DNA from: Euptelea pleiosperma | Taxonomy: Eukaryota; Streptophyta; Magnoliopsida; Ranunculales; Eupteleaceae | Length of the DNA: 64,000 nucleotides | NCBI GenBank assembly: GCA_035048495.1 | Contig: CM068552.1 | Location: forward strand, 27,530,154-27,594,153 | Reading direction: 5' to 3' | In this document: one piece after another, positions 1 to 11,665 of the stretch | Layout: the number at the start of each line of letters is the position of its first letter | Position numbering within the stretch: position 1 is the first letter of the stretch | Made by a program: the position numbers and the translations under genes | Notes under the pieces: generated by a model | Told to the model about the DNA's origin: nothing | Databases searched by the model: none | The model's input: only the letters and a program-made list of their open reading frames with translations

Positions 1-1423
1 CCTTGAACCTTTCTATAAAAGCCTTTTACTTGCAAACCCATCAACCTAAAATCCAGTCCAGCTACGAAACATGACTGGCTACCCTTATTTTGAGATGGAC
101 AAAAGAATAACTGATGTGGGTGTACCGTGAAAAAGAAAAATAAAGAAGAAGAATCAAAAGGAAAAGAAAGTGGTTCAAGCCAAAAACAAAATATAGAAAG
201 AAAGTATGAAGAAGAGCTGAAAAGAAATTGAGCAGTCTCAGAAATATCAAGAAAAAGAGAAAAATACGAAAAAAGAAAAAAAAACCAGATAATGGTGTTA
301 CGTCGCAGGAAAAATTCAAGAAAATGGCAATATCCTCTCAAGATCTTTGAAATCCTGTATTCCTTTATCTCTCTACACCTGACCTAAGCCTCATTACAAC
401 CCAGGAAAGTCCTACTTGATTCTAGGATAGCACGATCATAAAATGTGGAGATTGGAGAAAGAGAAGCTATAGAGTTTGATCTGACGTTCCCGAGTGAAGT
501 GGTATTCCAATCATGAGATCTTCTTCTGTTAAAGATGTCCTTCCTTCAAATAAAACATATGTGAGATCTTTTGCCTCTTTATATTAAATACATCTCCTCA
601 CATCTAAATTGAGAGAAAAGAAGAAAACCCTTCTTGTGTGATTCTATTTCTGAGTGCTAAACATGTGAGATTTGAGGTCGAGGCATAAAAACTTAGAGGT
701 GATCTGGAAATCTTTACTGTCGGATGATGAGAACGTTGAGCACACACACACGCAGAGTCTGACTATTCTGGGTCATGATTATCAGTTTGTAGTCTTGCCA
801 AAACTTTCCAACTCTTCGCTAGCATGTAACTGTTTTTGCATCCATTCAATGATTTGACGAACGGGGTTTTCCCTGAGCTAGTATGAAAAAGTGTGCAGCA
901 TGTGCAGAGCCCTTTTAAGCTCATGTATTTCGCACTAATTGCCAAGGATTGGCAATATGCTGGTTGGGGGTTGTGATATTCGCTCAAAAGTGTTTATTTT
1001 AAGCACTTATCCTGTTAGCGTTATCGCACTCTCCTACGTAAAACTGCTCTAATTATCCACTTTTCTACGTAAGTGTCTCTTCTGTTGCGTAGAACACACT
1101 TTTCCGGACGAAATGGTATATTTGCATGCATTAAACACATTTTTTGGAAGTCTAGATATAAAGCCGTTCTGATTGAGTCTCATTACGCGCTTCTTTTGTC
1201 GCAGGAAACCCGATCAGACGGCTCTCAAGACTGGTGGGCCCATATCTAACTGCCAGAGTCTAGGACCGAAGCACAAGAGCCAATAGGCTGAGGATAAGAA
1301 GATACATGCCAAATGCCGGGAGAACCAGAGACTCGGGAAGGCCTGAGAGAAGATTAAGAGAGAAGGAGAGACAAGCCCTCAATGAAGAGACTAAGGAAAT
1401 TAAAGCTTATCAACTAACACAAG

Positions 1424-1503
1424 ATGAGGACTTGCTCAGTTGGTAAAGCATGCAGAAGACCAAGTTAAAGACCAGGGTTCAAGCCCCTCTGCTAGCATTT
1501 TTT
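1424..1503 (+). repeat. tRNA-like / SINE-like module with Pol III signals inside the 5' LTR
   Basis: An A-box-like stretch (1432-1450, TTGCTCAGTTGGTAAAGCA) is followed by a B-box-like stretch (1476-1486, GGTTCAAGCCC) and then six Ts (1498-1503), a typical Pol III terminator. The T arm pairs four of five positions, but the acceptor-stem halves do not pair. This is therefore a tRNA-derived relic or SINE head and not a functional tRNA gene. No flanking TSD was seen. The same module recurs in the 3' LTR at 13656-13735. Confidence 0.55.
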
Positions 1504-2075
1504 CTTGATGTTGTAATATTTTCTCTCTCATCTCTCATTTTTCTCTCCAAATCATCATTCTCTCTCTAATTTCAAATCCACATCATCTGATCCTCTCCCC
1601 TCCCTCAACCACTCAATTTACGGCCTACCTTGGCCAATTTCCATCGCCCGATCATCACCGTCCATCTCTACCACAGGATCGCTTAGTCAGTCCCCCAATC
1701 ATCCATCTCACCATCTCATAAATTCAATGGCCCTCATCACTTCATGATCAAACCTATGGGCCTAAGCCAAAGAGGAATAGTGGGCCCACTACCCATGGCC
1801 CAGCCATTTGGTGGGACCCACATACCAAACATAGAGGGGATTTTTAAAAGAAGAGAGATAATATTTGGGGAAAGATTTTAGAAACAAATATTTTCAAAAT
1901 AAAAGGGAATCTTTGGTTTTTCAAAAATAATAAAGAAGGGGATTTTGTTTGAAAAAGAAGGAGAGTTTCCAAAAGAGAGAGGAGGAAAAGTTTTAGAAAC
2001 CGTGGGTTTCTATTACAGCAACCCACGGTTCCTACCAAAAAAATTGGAGGAACTTTGAGGAAACCTAACGGTTCC

Positions 2076-2083
2076 TATATAAG
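2076..2083 (+). promoter_or_regulatory. Probable TATA box of the 5' LTR promoter
   Basis: TATATAAG lies in an otherwise GC-balanced stretch and is followed by a pyrimidine-rich, leader-like region, as expected for a plant LTR Pol II promoter. The identical site in the 3' LTR is at 14308-14315. Transcription would start about 25-35 bases downstream. The transcription start itself is inferred. Confidence 0.5.
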
Positions 2084-3116
2084 AAGGAGGCAGCAGCCTT
2101 AACGCCTTCTTCTGCTATTCCTTATCTCTCCCCAAAAAAAAAAAACCTAGCCACTCCCTAGCTCTCTCCCACGTTTCTATCTCAAGCCGTCAGCCTCCAA
2201 GTTCCTCCCACATTCTCTCCTAAAACCCCAACGTTCTCATCTCCTCACCACCATTTTTTCCCAAGCCGCCATCTCTCTTCCACAAGAAATCCCAGACTTC
2301 CCTTTCACCCTCCAATCTCAGTCTCTCTCTCTCTCTACCCTTCTTCCTCAAATAAAAAAAAAAAGAAACCAGAAAACACTAAAGAAAGGGGAAGAAGAAG
2401 AAGAAATGAGGGAGGCGCCTACCTGCTGGTGCATAGTCTCAACCTCCAGATCACCCTCCTCTCCACAAGGCTCCTCCTCCTCCTTGCTGGGCGAACCTGC
2501 TGCTTGATCTCCATCAACTTGCCGTCCACATCCAGCACTTGCACCCAGTTGCAGACGGTCTGCCCAACAGCTACCAACAATTTTTTGCACCGCTGCCCTC
2601 CGCCTCAGCTGCCTTTATCACATCAGCCCACAGCAAAGCCGTCCACACATTCTCTCTCCAACGCCCTCCTCTCTCAATCCATTCAAAGGAAAAACAAAAA
2701 AAAAAAAAAAAAAAATTTTTTTTTAGATCACCGGAGTTGCAGGTTGCAACTCCGGCGACCTCCATTAACGCCGGCACAGCTCCTGTGCTCTCCCTTCCAG
2801 GCCCCTCTCTTTTTCTCCCCACATCTCCTCCCTTTCACCCTTGAACCTCTGACCGTTGATCTCCAGCCTTCCTCCTTGGCTGCTGGATCACTTAACGTCC
2901 AGCGTGTTCCACCTTCTTCACGACCTCACCTAGAAGCAGCAGGTCAGCGCCTCCACCTCTCCTTCACGCTCCACCTCACTGGCAGCAACAGCAACGTCTT
3001 CAAGGTGCCCTTCATCTCATCACGATCACGATCACGATCAGCAGGTGAACCACCGTCTTCACCAAGTCAGCCAGCACACCACGTGCACCCACCATCAAAA
3101 TTGACGAACCTGCAAC

Positions 3117-3133
3117 CCCGGCAGCGGCGCCAT
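3117..3133 (-). other. Primer-binding site in inverted orientation (tRNA-Asp type)
   Basis: The plus strand reads CCCCGGCAGCGGCGCCA, the sense of a tRNA 3' end including terminal CCA. It differs by one base from the plant tRNA-Asp 3' end as I know it. Read on the minus strand it is TGGCGCCGCTGCCGGGG, a normal PBS two bases after an LTR end (CTTTCA-AA-PBS). In a working element this PBS must lie on the plus strand just after the 5' LTR. Here it is reversed together with the LTR end, so the genomic RNA would carry primer-like rather than primer-complementary sequence. Confidence 0.75.
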
Positions 3134-4296
3134 TTGAAAGTAGGGTTTTTCCGCGTCGTTGGTTACGGAAACCCTAGAATCAACAAGATTTGTAATTTGT
3201 ATCCGATTATCCTGCAAAATTGACAGATTTGTATAGGGATTTCGTGTCGGATGTCGATCCGCACTCGGGATTAGTCGGATTAGCGCGAATAAGAATCATA
3301 AAATGACGGAGTATGCTAAAGAACTCGATGGGAGGATGAGAGGGATGGATCGAAGTTTAAAACATGATTTTTTTTTTATTTTAATTTCAGAGATCGATTA
3401 TTAATAAAAGAGCTTAATAAACAAATAAAGTCAAAATTGTTATTCATAAAAAATTATCACGAACAAGCACTCATAAGAAAACTTATTTTATTGAATCCAA
3501 ATAAACCGTTTACATTCACTAAAGAAATAATTAAAACAAACCTAAAAAGCATGAAACATAGAGAGAGAAAACTAGAGAGAGAAGCTCACCTTTTGATCTC
3601 ACCTTGAGATGGGAGGAATTGAAGATCTTGATCTCCAAGCTAGAAGGTGGAGATGCGAACTGTGGTAATGTTTAGCAGCTTTGATGGATGGATGGCTGGA
3701 GCACTAGCTAGGAGAAGAGGAGTCAGGCTGATCTGCACGTGCAAGTGGGCAAAGGTGCAAGCCGAGAAAGAAGGTTGGATTGCATGGGGGCGCATTGTTG
3801 GTTGCAAAGTGGAGGGCTGTTATGGTGGCAAGGTGAAGAGCAGGTGGTTGACTCTAGCAGGTCTTGGACGAAGTGAAGTGGATGGTACTTCCAGCAGGTG
3901 ATGGACTGTGTAGGGGCTGGGCGATGGTGAGACGGTGGTGCTCCACCTTAAGAAGGAAGGCTTGGTGGAGTCCGTGGAGGAGCAGCAATGGAAGGTGGGG
4001 CGAAGGAGACAAAGAAGAGGACGCTCCTGCCTTCCTCTTCTCCTCTCTTCTCCTTCTCTTCTTCTTCTTCTTCCTTTTCTTTTTTTTTTCTTTCTTCTTT
4101 CCTGGTTCTTGAGTGAAATGGAGAGGAAGAAGAGGATGATGGCAGCTGAGATATGGATTGAGGGGGGTGAGAGCTGCAGCTACCGGAGTTGCAGGTTCGT
4201 CAATTTTGATGGTGGGTGCACGTGGTGTGCTGGCTGACTTGGTGAAGACGGTGGTTCACCTGCTGATCGTGATCGTGATCGTGATGAGATGAAGGG
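3134..4296 (-). mobile_element. Terminal ~1.16 kb of the 5' LTR, inverted
   Basis: Positions 3135-4296 are the reverse complement of 15240-16401, the last 1162 bases of the 3' LTR. The mapping is exact (p corresponds to 19536-p). Three ORFs (3647-3901, 3864-4112, 3935-4237) reappear on the opposite strand of the 3' LTR with the same translation. The innermost 109 bases (LTR positions equivalent to 3008-3116) are present twice, forward at 3008-3116 and inverted at 4188-4296. The 5' end of the element therefore has the order A-B-PBS'-C'-B'-internal instead of A-B-C-PBS-internal. Confidence 0.9.
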
Positions 4297-5468
4297 AAAT
4301 TTCCCAAAATTATAAGGGATCTCGCAATCAAATCTTCCTTGGAAGATCTCCACAGTTCGGGAAACTTTCCAATCTAGGTATTTTCCAATCTGGAAATTCC
4401 TAAATTTTAACCCATCTCGAACTTGGGAATTAATTCAAAAACTTGCCTAAATTCAGTGCTTGTTCAGTGAACCCTAAAAAGGCAAGGATCTTCCAAATAG
4501 AATCCCACATACCTAGACCGTGCGATCTAACTGTTTCTGCAGGAACACGATCCAGTGTGGGTAGAGAGCGAAAGCTCAAAGAGGTGGAGTCGGGCCCAAG
4601 CCCATTAGGATACCCCTCTCTAACCCACGGAGGAGACCCCGTGGCGTGGCCCACGGGAGGTAAGTCTCTATCCTCGCCTTGAGTGCGATACAGAGCATAT
4701 TGGGTGCATCATTGCCGCTTGTCTATTTGTTTTCTAGCAACAACTTATTCGACTTGCGTGGCGTGGCCGTTAATCAATCAACTCTAAGAGAGCAAACCCA
4801 GCTCCAAAATTGAAACTGGTGGGATTTCATCACCCACCTCATCACTCCAGCTGATATTGATCCCCAGGATCCATCTATAATAAAAAGAATCAAGAAATAG
4901 CGCCAATTAGACCGGTGTTCGAGGAAAAATCCACGCAAAGCGAACCCGCTTAACATCCAATCGAAATAAGACCACGAGCGCGGGTCCCTGTTGTCTAACA
5001 CACCCATAAGTCCCTGCTACTCAAGTACACTGAGCTCGACGTGGCATCTTGGACTATTCGGCGGTTAGTTGCGTGTGGACTAGGAACACGCACCAACCCT
5101 AGCTTAACCCGAGGGAACACTCTTCTTATACACTTGACCAATCCGGTTAGTCTGGGACGTACTTAAGTCAGCCATTGTGCCGCACGTCTGTCTAGGCTTC
5201 GGATTGCCTTGTTGTTAACTAGAGCTAGTACTAAAGGATTCGCTCTGAAGAGTGTAGCCTGGTGAGAACCTCTGAGTGCAAAACAGTTAGTCCGGCGGTT
5301 AAAAGATAAACCAGTGGTCCGCCCACTGTCATAATCTACTCTAGCCCCAAAACTAACAAAGATAATTCCTAAAATATATCCTGATTGCTTAGAATAGGAT
5401 TATCTGTGCTTGGTGTGCATCATTTAGGATACTGTTCCTCTCTGGCAACTTTTTGCCAAGTATAGAGC
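4297..5468 (+). mobile_element. Untranslated leader of the Athila-like element
   Basis: This 1.17-kb stretch lies between the inverted LTR end and the gag-pol start. It has no long ORF and no second PBS in the normal orientation near 4297. It contains GC-rich self-complementary patches around 4630-4660 (CACGG/CCGTG repeats). A leader of this length between PBS and gag is common in Athila-type elements. No function is proposed beyond that of leader or packaging region, which is inference. Confidence 0.6.
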
Positions 5469-8400
5469 TTGCCTCATTCGCGTATGCCCGTTTGGAATCG
5501 TCCGAACAAACGCTTGGTTCGATCTGAGAATCACGTACCTACAGTGGATCCTCCACTAAATTCTTCCCCATCTCTTTCACCACCCGCCTCCCCCAGTACT
5601 ACTACCTTTGTAGTCATGGCAGTCGAACGACCTCTTATCGAGACGTTCGCCCCTATCTCTGCCAATCCACCCACTTGCATTGTTCTCCCACCTACTACGG
5701 CGGTACAGTTCGAGATCAGGCCGCAGACGATCCAAATGCTGCCAACCTTTCGTGGTCTCCCTAGAGAAGACCCATATTCCCATATTAGGGAATTCCAACA
5801 TGTCATCCTACTTTTCAAGAATCAGAACCTTGATGATGACAATGTCCGTCTGCGAGTTTTCCCATTCTCGCTCAAAGATCGAGCCTCAGATTGGCTCTAC
5901 TCCTTACCCGCTGATTCAATCAGCAGTTGGAAAGAGTTGGTGGGCAAATTCATGTCTAAATTCTACCCCATGACTCGGACCAACCAAATGAAACAACTCA
6001 TCCAGGACTTTCGACAAAAGTCCGATGAGAAATTTTTTGAAGCGTGGGATAGATTCCAAGACTACCTGACTAAGTGTCCCCACCATAGCATCGACAAGGG
6101 CAATCTTGTCCACGTCTTCTATAAGGGACTTACTGATGAGTCCCGGACCATGGTAGAGTCCATGTGCCAAGGAAAATTCCTGCACCAAACTCCGACCGAT
6201 GCATACAAATTCTTGGGAGAGTTAGGAGAAAACTCTCAACATTGGACGACTGACTCAGAGTTTAGTCGAACCACTTCGGTCCAAAGGACAACCAAGGGAC
6301 ATGATGCTACAGCTGATACTGAGCTTCGATCAGTCATTCAAGAGTTGAGCAAGTCAGTCTCGGCACTGGCTGTGTCTGTACAAAAGCCTACTCAACAATC
6401 TACCCCAGTCATGCATGTGGGACACGAGAGCCCTATGGAATCCTGTACCCTCTGTCTGCAACCCTCCCATACTACTGAGCATTGTCCTTTGAATGAAGGG
6501 TGGTCTAATCCTCTTCAGGAAGAAGTTTGTGCTTTCAGCACATACAAACCACCCACTCAGAACTCGTATAGTCAATCTTATCATCCGGACACGAGAAACC
6601 ACCCTAACTTTTCTTGGAGGCCTCAGTCTACTCAACCACAAGCTCAACCTCCACGTCAACCTCAGGGCATGTATCCTCCTGGGTTCAATCAACCCAATAG
6701 GCAATTCAATCAGGGTCAGTACCAGCAGAATCAGTACCCATCTACTCAGAACCAGCAATTCCAACAGGGTCAATACTCTGGACAATCGAGCACATTTCAG
6801 AATCAGCAAAGAGTCCCACAGACCTTTCAGAACCAACCGATTGTCCCAACTAATTCTCCAGCCTATAACTATAATGCCCCAATGAGCTCGAGTCGCGAAT
6901 TGGTGCCTCAGCTCCCATTAGCTGCCCCCCAACAGTCGGTCCCCAAATCTGGTATCGAAGACCTTCTAGCTCAACTCATTACTCAGCAACAACAATCTAT
7001 GCAACGCCTAGAGCAACAGCAACAGCAATCCATGCTTCGTCTAGAGCAACGTCTAGGTAACTTGGAAGCTGAGAAAGCTAAGGGGATCTTTCCTAGCCAA
7101 CCCATTGCCAACCCTAAAGGAAATGCCAAAGGGGCAGTATATGAGATCGAATCCCAATCTCAAAGCCAGAATGAGAATTGTCAAGGGGAGGTGCAAGCTG
7201 TAACCACCCTACGATCTGGAAAAACTGTGGACATGGGAGTCCAACCACCACCGGTGCCATCTCCGGCACCCATCACTCGCACAGAGGAAACTAGTCCTAA
7301 TCCTACATCTGCTTCTTCTACCTCTGCACCAACATCAGATATCCCTGTGCAGAAATCTAAGGCTAAAGACAAATCCATTTGTCGAGTAAAGCCTCCCTTC
7401 CCGGACAGACTTGTCCAAGATAAGCGGGATCAGCAATTCTCTGAGATCTTAGATGTCTTTAAAGACGTCCAGATCAATATCCCATTCCTTTCTGCTATCA
7501 AGCAAATCCCTTCCTATGCCAAATTTCTCAAGGACTTGTGCACAGTTAAGCGGCGTACGCATGTACCCAAAGCTGCCTTCTTGGCCGAAAAAGCTACCGC
7601 GTTCATTCAACGCAACAGTGTGATCAAACACAAGGATCCAGGTAGCCCAACTGTCCAATGTGAAATTGGCGACAACTTTAGCTGCACTGCCTTGCTAGAT
7701 TTAGGGGCTAGCGTTAACCTCATACCATTCTCGGTATATCAGCAGTTAGGACTGAAAGATATGAAGCCTACCAATGTCACCCTGAAATTGGCTGATCAGT
7801 CCATCAAGATTCCAAGAGGAATCATTGAAGATGTCCTAGTAAAAGTCGCTGACTTTTATTATCCTGTGGACTTTATCATTCTAGACACCGAGCCGTGTCA
7901 GGATAACCGCATTCCGGTCATCTTAGGCCGTCCATTCCTTGCCACCGCGAACGCACACATCGGGTGCCGGGACGGAAACATGTCCATTGCTTTCGGTAAC
8001 CTCAAAGCTGAGGTCAACATCTTTCGTTTAATGCAACAAGATGCCGATCGCGAAGTGACCGATGAAATGTGTGCCGTTGAGAGTCTAATCCCGGACTCCA
8101 CCGAAGATATTCTTAAGCAGTGTCTAGAACACTTTGGAGCTGACTTTGCAACAGAGTCAGCTATTTCTGATCTCAATGATCTTTTGGAGACTGCTCCACT
8201 GATAGAGATCCCCGCTCCACTCATCGAGTTCGAGCCTCTGATAACCATGGCCAGAGAACCCATCCTTCCTTTACCCACTGAACTCAAACCTCTTCAATCC
8301 GTGTCTTCTGTGACACCTATTTCTACTCCATCTGCTCCAATATTGGAGCTTAAGCCTCTTCCCACAGATCTTTCCTATGCCTATCTTGGTCCTAAGGAAA

Positions 8401-11249
8401 CCTACCCTGTCATTATTGCTTCCGCTTTGTCTGAGAGTGAACGTAAGAAACTTCTCGAGCTGCTCAACGAGCACAAATCTGCGATAGGTTGGACTATAGA
8501 TGATATTCGAGGCATAGACCCCTCGGTGTGCCAACATCACATCTATCTCGAGGATGAATCCAAAACCTCTCGAGAACACCAGAGGAGGTTGAACCCCGTC
8601 TTGAAGGATGTAGTCCGGGATGAGGTCCTTAAACTGTTAGATGCGGGTATCATTTATCCCATCTCCGATAGCAAATGGGTGAGTCCTATTCATGTCGTCC
8701 CTAAAAAGGCAGGATTCACAGTTGTGGAAAATGAGAACAAGGAAATGGTAACCCAGCGCCTGAAGAAAGGGTGGAGAGTCTGCATCGATTACCGACGACT
8801 CAACACCAACACTAGGAAGGACCATTTTCCTTTACCCTTCATAGACCAGATGTTGGAGAGACTAGCAGGTCATTCCTATTACTGCTTCCTTGATGGTTAC
8901 TCAGGGTATAATCAAATACCCATCGCCCCTGAGGATCACGAGAAGACAACTTTCACCTGTCCCTTTGGCATTTTTGCCTACAAGCGCATGCCCTTTGGCC
9001 TCTGCAATGCACCCGCGACCTTTCAAAGGTGTATGATGAGCATATTCTCTGACATGGTGGAAAAATTCCTCGAAGTCTTTATGGACGACTTCTCAGTCTT
9101 TGGGTCATCCTTTGATGACTGTCTGAACCATCTAGGGCTGGTACTTCAACGCTGTCAGGACAAGCGACTTGTCCTCAATTGGGAGAAATGCCACTTCATG
9201 GTGAAGAAGGGCATTGTTCTGGGACATGTCATTTCCCATCAGGGCATTGAGGTCGACAAAGCTAAAATCGATATCATCTCGACCTTGCCCATTCCTAAGT
9301 CCGTACGTGACATCCGATCCTTTTTGGGACACGGAGGATTCTATAGGCGATTCATCAAGGACTTCTCTCAAATCGCTCGACCTCTGTCCCATCTTCTAGC
9401 TAAAGATAGTCCTTTCGACTTTAATGCTGACTGTGTCAAGGCATTTGAGCGTCTCAAATCTGAGCTCACTACTGCGCCCATCATCCGTCCCCCGGATTGG
9501 ACTCTACCTTTTGAGGTAATGTGCGATGCTTCTGACTACGCGTTAGGCGCCGTTCTAGGGCAGAGAATCGACAAACGATCCCATGTGATCTACTACGCGA
9601 GCAAAACTCTTAACTCTGCCCAAATGAATTACTCCACCACTGAGAAAGAACTCCTGGCAGTAGTCTTCGCCCTTGATAAATTCCGTCAGTACCTCTTAGC
9701 CACTAAGGTGGTTGTGTACACTGATCATGCAGCCCTTCGTTATCTCATGTCGAAAAAGGAAACCAAACCTCGATTAATTCGATGGATTCTCTTACTGCAG
9801 GAATTCGACCTCGAGATTAAGGATAAGAAAGGAACTGAGAATGTAGTGGCTGATCACTTGTCTAGACTGACTTTAGAGTCATCCTTCGACACCCAGCCCA
9901 TCCCTGAAACCTTTCCAGACGAACAACTGTTCGCCATCTCTGTTAATCCTTGGTATGCTGACATTGTCAACTACCTTGTCACCGAAGAAATGCCGTCACA
10001 CTGGTCAAAACAGGACAAAAGCCAATTCCTAGCAAGAGTTAAGTACTACTCTTGGGATGATCCTTATTTGTATAAATACTGTCCTGACCAGATCGTTCGT
10101 CTCTGTGTCCCTGAGTCGGACCAACTCAATATCTTATCCTCGTGCCATGACCAACCTTGTGGTGGTCATTTCAGCACTAAGAAGACTGCAGAAAAAGTGC
10201 TGCAATGCGGATTCTACTGGCCCACATTATTTAAAGATGCCCACATCTACAGCAAAACCTGTCCTAATTGTCAGCATCTAGGCCGCATCTCCCAGAGGAA
10301 CATGATGCCCCTCACTCCCATCCAAGTCGATGAAATATTTGACATTTGGGGCATCGACTTCATGGGCCCCTTTCCCATTTCCTATGGTTTTGAGTACATT
10401 CTCCTTGCGGTAGACTATGTATCCAAATGGATAGAAGCCATTCCCACCAAGACCAATGACCACAAAGTGGTAGTCAAATTCCTAAAGGAGTTCATCTTCG
10501 CCAGATTCGGTGCCCCTAAGGCCATCATTAGTGATGGGGGCACCCATTTCTGCAATAGGATATTCGAGAAATTAATGAAAAAGTATGGGGTAACCCACAA
10601 GGTTGCCCTAGCTTATCATCCGCAAACTAGTGGTCAAGTGGAGGTTTCTAATCGTCAGATCAAGCAGATCTTGGAGAAGACAGTCAATACCACACGTAAA
10701 GACTGGTCTACTCGTCTCACTGATGCTTTATGGGCATACAGAACCGCCTACAAGACCCCACTCAATATGTCTCCCTATCGTCTGGTCTTTGGGAAACCTT
10801 GTCATCTACCGGTAGAGATTGAACATCGTGCCCTATGGGCCATTAAGAAACTCAACTTCGACCTCGAATCTGCAGGGGAAGAGCGAAAACTTCAAATGAA
10901 TGAGTTAGAAGAACTCAGAAATGATGCCTACAACTTGTCCAAGAATTACAAAGCCAAAATGAAGTGGATACATGACAAGAGCATCCTCAGGAAAGAGTTC
11001 CATCCAGGACAGAAGGTCCTTCTTTATAATTCTCGTCTTCATCTCTTCCCTGGGAAACTGAAATCTAGGTGGACCGGTCCGTATACGGTCACCGCAGTCA
11101 CACCCTTTGGGGCAATCACTATTGAGGATCCCAAGGATCACTCCTCTTTTCAGGTCAATGGGCAGCGTCTAAAACAGTTCCATGAACTTGACGTATTGTT
11201 CATTCAGACTTTTGAGATCGATCTCATCGATCCTACCTATGTCGACTGA
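5469..11249 (+). CDS. Athila-like Ty3/gypsy gag-pol polyprotein, intact
   Basis: A single uninterrupted 1926-residue ORF encodes a full retrotransposon polyprotein. In order: retrotrans_gag domain (around W142, [20 protein letters not shown]); a proline/glutamine-rich linker with a CCHC zinc knuckle (C326 to C339); aspartic protease with DLGAS at 744-748; reverse transcriptase with LDGYSGYNQ (D1142) and the catalytic FMDD (1204-1207); RNase H starting near D1353; then integrase with an HHCC zinc finger and a D1630, D1689, E1725 triad (35 residues between the last two). The GYSGYNQI and FMDDFSVFG forms and the DLGAS protease point to the Athila lineage. No env-like ORF follows, unlike many Athila elements. 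I keep the first in-frame ATG, but M50 or another later one could be the real gag start. The protein would process, reverse-transcribe and integrate element RNA in virus-like particles. Confidence 0.93.
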   Translation: MPHSRMPVWNRPNKRLVRSENHVPTVDPPLNSSPSLSPPASPSTTTFVVMAVERPLIETFAPISANPPTCIVLPPTTAVQFEIRPQTIQMLPTFRGLPREDPYSHIREFQHVILLFKNQNLDDDNVRLRVFPFSLKDRASDWLYSLPADSISSWKELVGKFMSKFYPMTRTNQMKQLIQDFRQKSDEKFFEAWDRFQDYLTKCPHHSIDKGNLVHVFYKGLTDESRTMVESMCQGKFLHQTPTDAYKFLGELGENSQHWTTDSEFSRTTSVQRTTKGHDATADTELRSVIQELSKSVSALAVSVQKPTQQSTPVMHVGHESPMESCTLCLQPSHTTEHCPLNEGWSNPLQEEVCAFSTYKPPTQNSYSQSYHPDTRNHPNFSWRPQSTQPQAQPPRQPQGMYPPGFNQPNRQFNQGQYQQNQYPSTQNQQFQQGQYSGQSSTFQNQQRVPQTFQNQPIVPTNSPAYNYNAPMSSSRELVPQLPLAAPQQSVPKSGIEDLLAQLITQQQQSMQRLEQQQQQSMLRLEQRLGNLEAEKAKGIFPSQPIANPKGNAKGAVYEIESQSQSQNENCQGEVQAVTTLRSGKTVDMGVQPPPVPSPAPITRTEETSPNPTSASSTSAPTSDIPVQKSKAKDKSICRVKPPFPDRLVQDKRDQQFSEILDVFKDVQINIPFLSAIKQIPSYAKFLKDLCTVKRRTHVPKAAFLAEKATAFIQRNSVIKHKDPGSPTVQCEIGDNFSCTALLDLGASVNLIPFSVYQQLGLKDMKPTNVTLKLADQSIKIPRGIIEDVLVKVADFYYPVDFIILDTEPCQDNRIPVILGRPFLATANAHIGCRDGNMSIAFGNLKAEVNIFRLMQQDADREVTDEMCAVESLIPDSTEDILKQCLEHFGADFATESAISDLNDLLETAPLIEIPAPLIEFEPLITMAREPILPLPTELKPLQSVSSVTPISTPSAPILELKPLPTDLSYAYLGPKETYPVIIASALSESERKKLLELLNEHKSAIGWTIDDIRGIDPSVCQHHIYLEDESKTSREHQRRLNPVLKDVVRDEVLKLLDAGIIYPISDSKWVSPIHVVPKKAGFTVVENENKEMVTQRLKKGWRVCIDYRRLNTNTRKDHFPLPFIDQMLERLAGHSYYCFLDGYSGYNQIPIAPEDHEKTTFTCPFGIFAYKRMPFGLCNAPATFQRCMMSIFSDMVEKFLEVFMDDFSVFGSSFDDCLNHLGLVLQRCQDKRLVLNWEKCHFMVKKGIVLGHVISHQGIEVDKAKIDIISTLPIPKSVRDIRSFLGHGGFYRRFIKDFSQIARPLSHLLAKDSPFDFNADCVKAFERLKSELTTAPIIRPPDWTLPFEVMCDASDYALGAVLGQRIDKRSHVIYYASKTLNSAQMNYSTTEKELLAVVFALDKFRQYLLATKVVVYTDHAALRYLMSKKETKPRLIRWILLLQEFDLEIKDKKGTENVVADHLSRLTLESSFDTQPIPETFPDEQLFAISVNPWYADIVNYLVTEEMPSHWSKQDKSQFLARVKYYSWDDPYLYKYCPDQIVRLCVPESDQLNILSSCHDQPCGGHFSTKKTAEKVLQCGFYWPTLFKDAHIYSKTCPNCQHLGRISQRNMMPLTPIQVDEIFDIWGIDFMGPFPISYGFEYILLAVDYVSKWIEAIPTKTNDHKVVVKFLKEFIFARFGAPKAIISDGGTHFCNRIFEKLMKKYGVTHKVALAYHPQTSGQVEVSNRQIKQILEKTVNTTRKDWSTRLTDALWAYRTAYKTPLNMSPYRLVFGKPCHLPVEIEHRALWAIKKLNFDLESAGEERKLQMNELEELRNDAYNLSKNYKAKMKWIHDKSILRKEFHPGQKVLLYNSRLHLFPGKLKSRWTGPYTVTAVTPFGAITIEDPKDHSSFQVNGQRLKQFHELDVLFIQTFEIDLIDPTYVD

Positions 11250-11607
11250 TGATCTACTCAGTCTCCTGTGCTCCAACTTGGTTGGGGGTGCCTGTCACCC
11301 CCGTCATGTCTGGCTGAAGACGTAAAACTTAGCGCTTTCGGAAAGGCAATTCCGGTATTCCTAGAGTACATGAGTCTCATGCATTTGTTATTACTGTTAT
11401 ATCTCGGGAAATGCAGGTACAATCATTCTTCCGATCATCAGGTACCACACACTGTCGAGTTTCTGCCGACTTGGTAACATCCTTCCTGAATCTTTGCATC
11501 ATCATCATTGATTTGTTATCATTTTATGTCCCGGTCATGAGCACCGAGGACGGTGCTGTATTTTGGTTGGGGGTGGGGTATTTACCAAAACTCATGTCTT
11601 CATTTTG

Positions 11608-11663
<56 letters not shown>
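11250..11663 (+). mobile_element. 3' untranslated segment and A-tract before the 3' LTR
   Basis: Between the pol stop and the presumed LTR start there are 414 bases without a coding ORF. Two G-rich stretches, GGTTGGGGGTGCCTGTC (about 11280) and GGTTGGGGGTGGGG (about 11565), could include the polypurine tract. A 54-base A run spans 11610-11663, directly before TGTTG. Either the A run itself or the G-rich stretch may prime plus-strand synthesis; the sequence does not decide this. Confidence 0.5.

Positions 11664-11665
<2 letters not shown>

Larger units (their letters stand above)
1..3116 (+). mobile_element. 5' LTR of Athila-like element, direct-orientation part
   Basis: This block repeats at 12233-15348 with a constant offset of 12232 bases. 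All six-frame ORFs inside it recur at the same offset with the same translation, so there is no indel over 3.1 kb. It is the 5' LTR of the element whose gag-pol ORF lies at 5469-11249. The window opens roughly 570 bases inside the LTR if the 3' LTR start at 11664 is right. Visible contents are a purine-rich stretch (120-300), a tRNA-like module (1424-1503), a TATA box (2076-2083), pyrimidine-rich DNA, a run of A then T at about 2697-2724, and a hairpin at 2731-2755. Short ORFs here have skewed low-complexity composition and I do not regard them as genes. After 3116 the LTR does not continue forward; it is replaced by inverted sequence. Confidence 0.9.

Noticed and set aside
1424..1503. Functional tRNA gene
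   Set aside because: The acceptor stem does not pair and one T-stem pair fails; only Pol III promoter-like boxes and a T run remain.
2429..3223. 264-residue ORF inside the 5' LTR
   Set aside because: Serine/proline/leucine-rich low-complexity product from pyrimidine-rich LTR DNA. It recurs in the 3' LTR but there runs into different sequence after the inversion breakpoint. No domain, no conserved counterpart visible.
3647..4237. Three overlapping plus-strand ORFs after the PBS
   Set aside because: They are antisense reads of LTR sequence exposed by the inversion; the same ORFs lie on the minus strand of the 3' LTR.
11610..11663. Poly(A) tail of a retroposed gene copy
   Set aside because: It sits between pol and the LTR of the Athila-like element, with no TSD or spliced gene before it.
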